DNA from: a candidate division TA06 bacterium SM23_40
GTDB taxonomy: Bacteria; LJUI01; SM1-40
Length of the DNA: 20,597 nt
Reading direction: 5' to 3'
Assembly: GCA_001303705.1 (NCBI GenBank)
Contig: LJUI01000028.1
Location: 1-20,597 of the forward strand
Positions 8,849-16,453 of the stretch are shown here, in pieces. The notes below the pieces were generated by a model, which saw nothing but the letters and a program-made list of their open reading frames with translations, did no database searches and was not told the DNA's origin. The position numbers and the translations under genes are program-made. Within the stretch, counting starts at the first letter, position 1; every line of letters starts with the position of its first letter.

Positions 8849-9634
8849 GAGCAGATCGGCGCGCAGAACCGTGACGGCTCTTCCTCCCAGATGGACACGG
8901 TCGCCCGCAACGCGGACCCGCACGATCCCGCCGCGTGCGGATGCCTGGTACCCGACCAACTCATTCTTCCCCAACCGCTCGGCCCAGAATGGGCCAAGAC
9001 AACAGTGGGCCGATCCCGTCACCGGATCCTCGTCGATTCCGGCCCGCGGGGCGAAGAACCGCGACACGAAGTCGTACGCGGCGGAGCTGGCCTCGCTGGT
9101 GACCATGACACCCCGTATCTCCAGCGTCTTCAGTTTGCCGAAATCCGGTGCCAGGCTCCGGACTGCTTCTTCAGATTCTACCTCAACAAGATAGTCGTAA
9201 GTGCTTTTGCCAAAGGACTTCGGTGTGATGCCAAACGCCTCCGGGAGTCCAGGCGGAATGTCCGTCGGGCTCGGCGGAGTTGCGGGAAAGCTGAGCTCGA
9301 TCTCGTCTCCCCTCCGCTCCGCAGTGAGTAACCCGCTCTGCGTATGGAATCGAGCTCGCTCCCTTGGTCCGAGCAGGCCGATCTCCCACAGAATGTGAGC
9401 GCTCGCCAGGGTCGCGTGCCCGCAGAGCTCGACTTCCACAGCAGGAGTGAACCAGCGCAAGTCAAACCCGTCCTCCTGCCTGACCAGAAAGGCCGTCTCG
9501 GATAGGTTCATCTCCCGCGCAACATTCCGCATCCACGTCTCGTCCCGGGCCTCGGGCAGTATGCAGACCGCAGCCGGGTTGCCCTTGAACGGTTTGTCTG
9601 TGAAGGCGTCGACCTGGTAGATCCTGAGCCCCAT
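8840..9634 (-). CDS. PhzF-family isomerase/epimerase-like protein
   Basis: A 264-residue protein starting at ATG 9634, with AGGGAGA upstream. The fold of two similar halves is shown by the N-terminal IYQVDAFTDKPFKGNPAAVC, the catalytic Glu46 in LSETAF, WFTP followed by VELCGHATLASAH, and the C-terminal DEDPVTGSAHCCLGPFWAE. The length is close to the 260-300 usual for the family. PhzF itself isomerises trans-2,3-dihydro-3-hydroxyanthranilate in phenazine synthesis, but most relatives (the YddE type) are cytoplasmic enzymes of unknown substrate, and no phenazine genes are near. It has no signal peptide, unlike its neighbours, and it interrupts the beta-helix array while keeping its direction. 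It may be an inserted housekeeping gene that uses the array transcript. Confidence 0.93.
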   Translation of the reverse strand: MGLRIYQVDAFTDKPFKGNPAAVCILPEARDETWMRNVAREMNLSETAFLVRQEDGFDLRWFTPAVEVELCGHATLASAHILWEIGLLGPRERARFHTQSGLLTAERRGDEIELSFPATPPSPTDIPPGLPEAFGITPKSFGKSTYDYLVEVESEEAVRSLAPDFGKLKTLEIRGVMVTSEASSAAYDFVSRFFAPRAGIDEDPVTGSAHCCLGPFWAERLGKNELVGYQASARGGIVRVRVAGDRVHLGGRAVTVLRADLLDA

Positions 9635-9737
9635 ATCGTTTCTCCCTGACAGGCGTGTTATGGACGCCGACCTTACAGCCGAAGGCGTCACTGTTAGGAG
9701 CCAGGTTGCGGCTGTGGTGGTATCTCCAGGTAGTGCT

Positions 9738-9751
9738 CCCGCTCCAGCGGG
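9738..9751. repeat. Short hairpin in the 213-nt spacer upstream of the PhzF-family gene
   Basis: CCCGCT and AGCGGG are perfect 6-bp arms with a 2-nt loop. The 213-nt spacer (9635-9847) otherwise shows no convincing promoter and no gene. It has one 30-codon open stretch, discussed among the rejected items. Confidence 0.35.
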
Positions 9752-9847
9752 TCGAGGCCGGACGATGGCCCACCTCCGGGGGATTCTCACTATCGCCACG
9801 CACTGACGACGAGCCGTACCCCGACCAGGGAGCCGCTGCTCGCGTAT

Positions 9848-11607
9848 CTACGGCTCCGCCACCGTAAACAAGATGCGCTCACTGTCGAAGAGGTTGCCGG
9901 GCATCCCGACCTTCCAGGTTAACCCGGTGGTGCCGAGCGGCCACGGCCCGGGCAGCGTGTACTCCCGAACGTACTGCCAGTTGAACCCGGGCGGCATAAC
10001 ACCGTACCCAGGCCCCTCGAGCGGATTCCCGGGCCACGGCTCTCCGTCGGGCAGGGTCAACTCAACGATGCCTCGAGCAGGCTGCGGGTCGCCATGGCAG
10101 TTGACCAACGTGCACAGCATCTGCACGGTCTGTCCTGGATGCAGAGTATGAACCTCGGGGGATGCATACGCCACGAGCGTCTTCGCCTGGTCGAAAAAGT
10201 ACGCACCCATGTCCCTCCGCGTGCCATCCGGGTCAAGAGAATCGAGGTGGCCGGCATCGACGCAGGGTGATCCCCAGAGCAGGCGACAGTCGTTCCGACC
10301 CCCCGTGACAAACATCGGGTCCGCGTCGATATTACCTTCCCCCCAGTTCAAGGTGCACCCAGGGGCTACGTACACTCCCAATGACCCACCTGAGACATCG
10401 GAATAGTCGACCCTGATCGCACTCACAGACCAATAGTAATGCTCCAGATAGATTTCCGGGCCCACGTCGGCGCTGTCTGCCCAGAGGATCGAATTGAGTA
10501 CGGCCGGGGATGAGCAATACGTGGCATATATCGCACCACCTTCATCGGCCACGTTGCGGGTAATGGTGTTGCCCGTTATTACTGGACACGAGTGGTAACG
10601 GCACTTGATCCCGCCACCTTTCCAGGAGCTCGTATTCCCCACAATCGTATTGCCAACGATGGTCGGAGAAGAGCGCACAAAGCAATAGATCCCACCGGCA
10701 TCCTGGGCCGTATTCTCCCCGATCGTGTTGCCCCTGATGATAGGAGAGCACTCCTCACAATTGATCCCGCCGCCAAAGCTGGCTGAATTTCTCATGATCA
10801 TGTTGCTGACAATTGCCGCCGGAGAGTGATCAAAGCACTTGATCCCAGCCCCTCTGTGCGCCCAGTTCTCCGCTATCACATTGCTTTCGATAGTCGGAGT
10901 TGAATAGCTCGAGGCGTGGATCCCCCCACCGTCGTGACTAGCTCCATTCCCCACAATCGTGTTGCCGACGATTGTCGGAGAACCGTGATCATAGCAGGTC
11001 CCCAGTCGGCCACATTCCCTCTGATGGTATTCCCAGCGATAGTGGCAGAGGAATAGGTGCAATAAACCCCTCCTCCGCCGCATTCGGCCGTATTCCCTGT
11101 GATCGTGTTGTCGGTGAGGATGGCAGAGCCGTGCTCGCACGAGACCCCGCCACCCCATCAGGCCGAGCCATTCTCCGTAATGGTGTTGCCCACGATGGTG
11201 GGAGACGAGTTGTCGCAGCGGATGCCACCGCCGACAAACTTCGGCCACGGCCCGGCCGCGTACCCGTTCCGAATCGTGAACCCCTGTACGACCGCGGTCG
11301 AATCCTCCCCACTGTGGAAGTAAAATCCACGATGCGAATCGAGCGAATCTCCCTCACAGTCGATGCTGGTTACCTCGGGACCGTTCTCCGACATCACAAC
11401 CATGTTAACGCCGCCGAAGTCCAGGTCCCGGTTCCCGCCACCCGTGTAGGTCCCGTCGGCAACCAGGACTGTGTCACCCTCAGCTGCGGCATCGATCCCC
11501 GCCTGGATGGTCGGATACTCGCCGGGGACGTGCAGAACCGTTCCCGAGACCACCACGCACAGCCAGAGGATGAGGCTCGCGCCGAGCAAACCTATCAACC
11601 GGTTCAT
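9848..11607 (-). pseudogene. Secreted beta-helix repeat protein, broken (TGA stop and frameshift)
   Basis: The ATG at 11607 follows AAAGGAA and opens a signal peptide (MNRLIGLLGASLILWLC) almost the same as that of the next copy upstream. The cap and first coil (GGGIRCDNSSPTIVGNTITE) are normal. Then TGA at 11158-11160 interrupts NGSA-stop-WGGGVSC. Two more coils follow in that frame until about 10996-11005, where ADWG is followed directly by ACCTGCTATGATCACGG. About 10 nt that would encode the GGGI turn are missing, and the frame changes. From there it is open to the TAG at 9848, with about six more coils, the closing block, and a type A module (NCHGDPQP, WPGNPLEGPGYG, WPLGTTGLTWKVGMPGNLFD). 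TGA ends other genes here, so recoding is unlikely. Confidence 0.87.
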
Positions 11608-12057
11608 GGTATTCCTTTCATTCGAAAGACAGCCGCCATCACTATGCTATCATAGCATTTCGCCGGTAGCGCCCTGCTAGGGCCCTACCACTATGAACGC
11701 GAAGCTGTCATCATCGTAGAGTGTCGATGGCGGCACCCCGATCCGGGACCCATACCCATACATCCCGAACGGCGCGAGCCCGGGCACTATGTGATTGAGG
11801 TGACGCTGCTCGGTGTGATTCGCCGGCAGGGCATACTGGTCCGGACCCATCACACGGAACGGAGTGCCGTTCGGGAGGGTTGCCTCCGTCAGCACCCAGA
11901 ACGGCTCAGGTTGTGCCCAGCGGTTGATTACCGTATACGTCACTCCAAGCACCTCTCCGGGAGAGACCTCCATCGTATCCGGCGTCAGATAGAGCGTCAT
12001 ATAATCGTCCTGGTCGAAGAAGCGCGCACCCATGTCGCTGCGTGTGCCGTCGGGATC
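11470..12057. repeat. Direct repeat, copy 1 (offset 1530 nt)
   Basis: This block covers the 5' end of the broken copy at 9848-11607, the 69-nt spacer and the 3' end of the copy at 11677-13137. It aligns without gaps at an offset of exactly 1530 nt to 13000-13587, and by eye most bases agree. The offset equals one gene (1461 nt) plus its spacer (69 nt), as expected for unequal crossing-over or a tandem duplication of a gene-plus-spacer unit. Weaker similarity continues on the left to about 11340. Confidence 0.8.
11644..11658. repeat. Spacer hairpin ATGCTA-tca-TAGCAT
   Basis: Perfect 6-bp arms with a 3-nt loop lie in the 69-nt spacer. The same position in the next spacer has ATGCTG-tca-CAGCAT, a compensated A-T to G-C change. 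No T-run follows on the minus strand, so a role in RNA stability or processing is more likely than termination. Confidence 0.6.
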
Positions 12058-13137
12058 GAGAGAGTCCGGATGCCCTGCGTCGATACACGGTGAACCCCAG
12101 AGCAGTCGATAGTCTCCGCTATTGGGCAGGACAAACATGGGATCGTCATCCAGGTTTCCTTCGCCCCAGTAGAGATTGCAGTTGAGACCCACGTATACCG
12201 CAGACGAGCCGCCCTCGACGTCGCTGAACTCGACGGTGATCGAGCTCGCACTTCCACTGTAATCATCGAGGTATATCTCCAGCCCAGAGATCGCGCTGTC
12301 TGCCCATAGTACAGAGTTCATTAGGATGGCTGAACAGTAGTAACAGTAGATACCGCCGCCGTACAGACCGCCTGCATTCCTGCTAATCGTATTGCCCATA
12401 ATCGTCGCGAGAGACCCGACCCAGCACGAAATCCCCCCGCCGTGCCTGCGGGCCGCGTTCGCAGCGATCGTGTTCGCAGCGATATCCGGCGAACAGTACA
12501 TCCCACAATGGATCCCGCCGCCACCGAAAGCCCCGTTGCCCGTAATGGTGTTGCCCCGGATCGTTGGCGCACATAAATAATTGAGGCAGATCCCGCCGCC
12601 CCCACCGTAGGTCCCCAACACGTTCTCTGCAATTCTGTTCGCCACGATTTGTGGAGATGATTCGTAACAGAAGATGCCGCCTCCGCCCAATTCGGCCCTA
12701 TTTCCAGTGATGCTGTTGCCTACGATCGTGGGCGAGGAATTCCAGCAGATGATGGCGCCACCAGAGCCCTGCGAAGATTCTCCGTACGCATACCCGCCTC
12801 GTATCGTGAACCCTTGTACCACAGAGTTCGGGCCCTCTCCATGTGTGAAGTAGAAACCTCGGTGCGGGTCCTCGTGGGTACCCTGACAATCGATAATCGT
12901 CACCTCAGGCCCGTTCTCCGACATAACAACAATCGCCTTGCCCAAGAAGTCGATGTCCCGGTTTCCCGTACCAGTGTAGGTACCGTCGGCTACGAGCACC
13001 GTGTCACCCTCACCTGCGGCGTCGATCCCCGCCTGGATGGTCGGATACTGGCCCGGGACGTGCAGAACCGTCGCCGAGGCCACCGCGCACAGCCAGAGGA
13101 TGAGGCTCGGGCCGAGCAGACCCATCAACCGGTTCAT
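11677..13137 (-). CDS. Secreted beta-helix repeat protein, type B C-terminus
   Basis: A 486-residue intact copy. The ATG at 13137 is preferred over a TTG six codons upstream because GAGAGGAA then serves as its ribosome site, matching the paralogue at 11607. The signal peptide (MNRLMGLLGPSLILWLC...) ends near VASA. The cap is VLHVPGQYPTIQAG with LGKAIVVMSENGPEV. Six coils follow, nearly all with Cys after GGGIx; two have an extra nearby Cys (NYLCAP, GMYCSP). The closing block reads GNLDDDPMFVLPNSGDYRLL, and the type B module ends PFGMYGYGSRIGVPPS then DDDSFAFIVVGP. Spacers of exactly 69 nt separate it from both neighbours. It is one repeat unit of the 1530-nt duplication. Confidence 0.92.
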   Translation of the reverse strand: MNRLMGLLGPSLILWLCAVASATVLHVPGQYPTIQAGIDAAGEGDTVLVADGTYTGTGNRDIDFLGKAIVVMSENGPEVTIIDCQGTHEDPHRGFYFTHGEGPNSVVQGFTIRGGYAYGESSQGSGGAIICWNSSPTIVGNSITGNRAELGGGGIFCYESSPQIVANRIAENVLGTYGGGGGICLNYLCAPTIRGNTITGNGAFGGGGIHCGMYCSPDIAANTIAANAARRHGGGISCWVGSLATIMGNTISRNAGGLYGGGIYCYYCSAILMNSVLWADSAISGLEIYLDDYSGSASSITVEFSDVEGGSSAVYVGLNCNLYWGEGNLDDDPMFVLPNSGDYRLLWGSPCIDAGHPDSLDPDGTRSDMGARFFDQDDYMTLYLTPDTMEVSPGEVLGVTYTVINRWAQPEPFWVLTEATLPNGTPFRVMGPDQYALPANHTEQRHLNHIVPGLAPFGMYGYGSRIGVPPSTLYDDDSFAFIVVGP

Positions 13138-13587
13138 GGTATTCCTCTCATTCAAAAGACAGCCGCTAACACTATGCTGTCACAGCATTCCGCCGGAACA
13201 GCCCTGCTAGGGCCCTACCACTATGAATGCGAAGCTGTCCTCATCATAGAGTGTCGATGGCGGCACCCCGATCCGGGACCCATACCCATACAGACCGAGA
13301 GGCGCAGCCCCAGGCACTATGTGATTCAGGTGACGCTGCTCGGTGTGATTCGCCGGCAGCGCATAGTGAGCCGGACCCATCACAGGGAACGGATTGCCAT
13401 TCGGGAGGGTTGCCTCGGTGAGCACCCAGAACGGCTCAGGTTGTGCCCAGCGGTTAATGGCAGTGTAGGTGACTCCAAGGACACCTCCCCGCGTGACCTC
13501 TAGCGTATCTGGTGTAAGGTAGAGTGTCAGGTAGTCGTCCTGGTCGAAGAAGTGCGCACCCATGTCGCTGCGTGTGCCGTCGGGATC
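13000..13587. repeat. Direct repeat, copy 2 (offset 1530 nt)
   Basis: This is the partner of 11470-12057. It spans the 5' end of the gene at 11677-13137, the spacer and the 3' end of the gene at 13207-14760. Differences are mostly single substitutions, and no length change was seen across the block. Confidence 0.8.
13174..13188. repeat. Spacer hairpin ATGCTG-tca-CAGCAT
   Basis: Counterpart of the hairpin at 11644-11658. Both bases of the loop-closing pair have changed, so pairing is kept. This is one case of covariation, which supports a selected RNA structure but does not prove it. Confidence 0.6.
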
Positions 13588-14760
13588 TGTGTAGTCGGGA
13601 TCTCCCGAATCGACGCACGGTGATCCCCAGAGAAGGCGGTAGTCGTTCTTATCGGCCAGCAGGAACAGGGGATCTGCTTCGATATTCCCCGCCCCTTGCC
13701 AGCCGCCCTCCACGTCACAGTAGGTCACATCGATCGAACTCGTCTCGTCCACGTAGATCTCCTGATCGGTGGCGGCGCTGTCGGCCCAGAGCACCGTATT
13801 GAAGACGATCGGCGAACAGGCCCAATAGCAGCAGATCCCCCCGCCGAGGGCCGCCCTGTTGGCCGTAACGGTATTCGCCTTGATGACCGGCATCGCGTGA
13901 TAGTAGCAATAGATGCCGCCGCCCTCGTCGGCTGTATTCTCGACAATGGTGTTCCTCTCGGCTATTGGTGACGAGTCAGAGCAGTACATCCCCCCACCGG
14001 TGAACGCCGCAGTATTGCCCGAGATCGTGTTCAACCTGATCACACCCGAACAGGTGTAGTCATAGAAGACCCCGCCGCCATAGAAGTCAGCCGTATTCCC
14101 GGTGATCGTATTCCCCTCGATAGTCGGCGCCGAGAGGTGGTACACACAGAGCCCTCCGCCGCTGTGATGTGCTGTGTTCGCAGTGATGGTGTTTCCTTGG
14201 ATCGTCGGCCAGGAGTCGATACAGCAGATCCCGCTGCCACTGTACGTCGATGTGTTCCCGGCGACTATGTTCGCCCTGATGATCGCTGCCGAGGCACCAT
14301 CACAGAAGATGCCCCCTCCATTGTAGGCTGCTGAGTTACCGGTGATGATATTCCCCTCAATGCTCGGTGATGACCCGAGACAGTAGATGCCGCCCCCATC
14401 GTACACCTCTATGTGTCCATTCGTGATCGTCAACCCCTGCACCACTGAGCTCGCGTCCTCGCCGCTGTGGAAGACGAAGCCACGGTGTGGGTCTGCGGCG
14501 CTCCCCTCACAGTCGATGATCGTCACCTCCGGACCGTTCTCCGACATCACGACCATGTTGACGCCACCGAAGTCGAGGTCCCGGTTTCCATCACCGCTGT
14601 AGGTGCCGTCGGCAACCAGGACCGTATCGTTGTCCACTGCGGCGTTGATACCCGCCTGAATGGTCGGATACTCGCCCGGGACGCGGAGAACTGTCGCCCA
14701 AACAGACAAGGCATATCCCAGAACGAGGCTTCCGCACAGCAATAGTATCATCCTCCTCAT
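13207..14760 (-). CDS. Secreted beta-helix repeat protein, type B C-terminus
   Basis: A 517-residue intact copy. I take ATG 14760 (MRRMILLLCGS) as the start, just after GGGGGAGGAGGG; ATG 14781 and GTG 14811 are in frame upstream but would place charged, glycine-rich residues ahead of the signal peptide. The signal peptide ends near SVWA. The cap (VLRVPGEYPTIQAGINAAVDNDT) has the GGVNMVVMSENG form. There are eight coils, among them GGGIYC, GGGIFC, GSGICC, GGGMYC and GGGICC. The closing block is slightly altered (GNIEADPLFLLADKNDYRLL, DSGDPDYTDPDGTRSD). The type B module ends PLGLYGYGSRIGVPPS, DEDSFAFIVVGP. Its last 100 codons mix stretches matching the copies at 5594 and 11677, a sign of gene conversion. 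Confidence 0.92.
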   Translation of the reverse strand: MRRMILLLCGSLVLGYALSVWATVLRVPGEYPTIQAGINAAVDNDTVLVADGTYSGDGNRDLDFGGVNMVVMSENGPEVTIIDCEGSAADPHRGFVFHSGEDASSVVQGLTITNGHIEVYDGGGIYCLGSSPSIEGNIITGNSAAYNGGGIFCDGASAAIIRANIVAGNTSTYSGSGICCIDSWPTIQGNTITANTAHHSGGGLCVYHLSAPTIEGNTITGNTADFYGGGVFYDYTCSGVIRLNTISGNTAAFTGGGMYCSDSSPIAERNTIVENTADEGGGIYCYYHAMPVIKANTVTANRAALGGGICCYWACSPIVFNTVLWADSAATDQEIYVDETSSIDVTYCDVEGGWQGAGNIEADPLFLLADKNDYRLLWGSPCVDSGDPDYTDPDGTRSDMGAHFFDQDDYLTLYLTPDTLEVTRGGVLGVTYTAINRWAQPEPFWVLTEATLPNGNPFPVMGPAHYALPANHTEQRHLNHIVPGAAPLGLYGYGSRIGVPPSTLYDEDSFAFIVVGP

Positions 14761-14826
14761 CGTCCCTCCTCCCCCTGTCATAGTCTTCTCTGACCGCGAA
14801 AAGGAGAACACATCGAAGCACCTTCC

Positions 14827-16299
14827 CTACTCAAACGGCGGCGGCACGATCGCGAACTCAAAGCAACCCTCGGCCCAGATCGACCCGGGATGGGCCCCAG
14901 TCCGAACGCACAATCTGTAGGGGCTCCCATACGGCGCAACCTCCGGTATGTGCACGCGCTGCCGCACACCATACACACCGTAGTTGCTACCGACCACAAA
15001 CTCGACAGGCCCGATGACTGGATTGCCCGCATAAGGGTTGCCGCTCAGAAGGTATCCATCGGCCCAGGCCTCAAAGATCAGAGTGCTATCTGTGAAGTTG
15101 ATAAGATCGACGGCGAACCGCAGGTCCTGTCCGGGGGGGATGTGAGTGGTGTCTGGTATCACCTGGACCGCCAGAAAGCTTGCATAGTGGAATCCCATAT
15201 CCGTGCGCCAGACATCCCAGACGCCGTCCGTTCTCGTTGTCCCTCTGGGAATGACCGATTCCGGATTCCCGGTGTCGACACACGGGCTCTCTTCCGGCTG
15301 ACCAGCGACTGTCTGGCTCAGGTACCAGTCCCAGAGCGGACCGGAGACAAATAGCGGATTGGCATCGATGTTGCCTTCGCCTGGCCATCCCCCCTGTACA
15401 TCGGAATACGTCACTGTGACATCGCTGTATATCCCCAGTGCGATCTCCGAGGGGACATCTGCCCACAGGATGCAGTTGGCGATCGTGGGGGTGGAGGAGG
15501 CCGTGAAAAAGGCGCCGCCGCCATCCTCGATGACGGTATTACGCGTAATCGTATTACCCACTATCTCCGGAGACGACATGAAGCAGAATAGACCCCCGCC
15601 GTACTCAGCCGTGTTGTTCGCAATCAGGTTGTCGACGATAGTCGGAGAAGAAGAGGAGCAATAGATGCCCCCTCCATACACATCAACCGCATTTGCCACA
15701 ATGACATTTCCTTCGATGGTCGCGGAGCAGTCGAGTCGGCAGAAGATCGCACCGCCTCGATTAGCGGTATTCTGGGCAATAGTGTTATGCTTGATGCTCG
15801 GCGATACGCTACCCCTGCAATAGATGCCTCCGCCTAGACCTTCCTCACCGACTGCCGCATTCTCCACCATTCTGTTGCGTTCGATTGTTGGCGCCGCGTG
15901 ATCACAGAAGACCGCACCACCTCCGAAGTCCTCTGGCGGGGGCCTGTAGGCATACCCGTTCGTTATCGTGAATCCTCGCAGGACGGAGCTAGATCCCTCC
16001 GCGCTGTGGAAATGGAATCCGCGGTGAGGATCGAGCTGGCTTGCCTGGCAATCGATGATGACGGCTTCCGGCCCGTTCTCGGACGTCACCAGGATCGCTT
16101 TACCATTGAAGTCAACGTCGCGGTTCCCCTCACCGGTGTATGTGCCGTCCGCCACGAGCACCGTATCTCCGTCCACAGCGGAATAAATCCCGGCCTGAAT
16201 CGTCGGATACTCGCTCGGCACGCGTAGAACTGCCGCCAACGCGTTCTCCTGCAGCACGAGCATCTGAACCGCACACAACATCACGACCAGTCTTCTCAT
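14827..16299 (-). CDS. Secreted beta-helix repeat protein, type C C-terminus
   Basis: A 490-residue intact copy starting at ATG 16299 (MRRLVVMLCAVQ); the ribosome site is weak (ACGAGACG). The signal peptide ends near ENALA, and the cap is VLRVPSEYPTIQAGIYSAVDGDT. Six coils follow (GGGAVFC, GGGIYC, GGAIFC, GGGIYC, GGGLFC, GGGAFF). The closing block differs from most of the array: GNIDANPLFVSGPLWDWYLS, a QPEESPCVDTGNP motif and GTTRTDGVWDVWRTDMGFHY. The type C module carries VIPDTTHIPPGQDLRF, LINFTDSTL, NPYAGNPVIGPVEF and APYGSPYRLCVRTG, and ends FEFAIVPPPFE. It shares this end only with the adjacent upstream gene, so the two form a subfamily. The spacer to the next downstream gene is 66 nt. 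Confidence 0.92.
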   Translation of the reverse strand: MRRLVVMLCAVQMLVLQENALAAVLRVPSEYPTIQAGIYSAVDGDTVLVADGTYTGEGNRDVDFNGKAILVTSENGPEAVIIDCQASQLDPHRGFHFHSAEGSSSVLRGFTITNGYAYRPPPEDFGGGAVFCDHAAPTIERNRMVENAAVGEEGLGGGIYCRGSVSPSIKHNTIAQNTANRGGAIFCRLDCSATIEGNVIVANAVDVYGGGIYCSSSSPTIVDNLIANNTAEYGGGLFCFMSSPEIVGNTITRNTVIEDGGGAFFTASSTPTIANCILWADVPSEIALGIYSDVTVTYSDVQGGWPGEGNIDANPLFVSGPLWDWYLSQTVAGQPEESPCVDTGNPESVIPRGTTRTDGVWDVWRTDMGFHYASFLAVQVIPDTTHIPPGQDLRFAVDLINFTDSTLIFEAWADGYLLSGNPYAGNPVIGPVEFVVGSNYGVYGVRQRVHIPEVAPYGSPYRLCVRTGAHPGSIWAEGCFEFAIVPPPFE

Positions 16300-16453
16300 C
16301 GTCTCGTTCTGCTTGTTACGCCCTTGTTCCGCCCGATCGGGGTGTACTACCACTGTGCAGGTGCGTACGCCAGGACGCAAAGCACAAGTGCTCCATTACG
16401 AGTAGGGACGACATAATGCTTTGGAACCCGGATCCGAGAGCCCCGCCCATTGC
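16300..16453. other. 154-nt spacer with two short palindromes
   Basis: This spacer holds CCCGATCGGG (16332-16341) and AGCAC-AA-GTGCT (16381-16392). I found no convincing -35/-10 pair on the minus strand, no T-run and no open frame resembling the array. It is more than twice as long as the usual 69-nt spacer, so it is the most likely place for an internal regulatory site if one exists. Confidence 0.4.

Noticed and set aside
8840-9634. Phenazine biosynthesis locus.
   Set aside because: Only a PhzF-family gene is present. The family is broad and no other phz genes are in the window.
9694-9792. Short frame in the spacer reading GLDPLEREHYLEIPPQP, faintly like NPLEGPHYLEMKP of the type A module.
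   Set aside because: Only about 30 codons with stops directly upstream and no other matching residues. It may be a relic of a lost copy but the similarity is too short to support.
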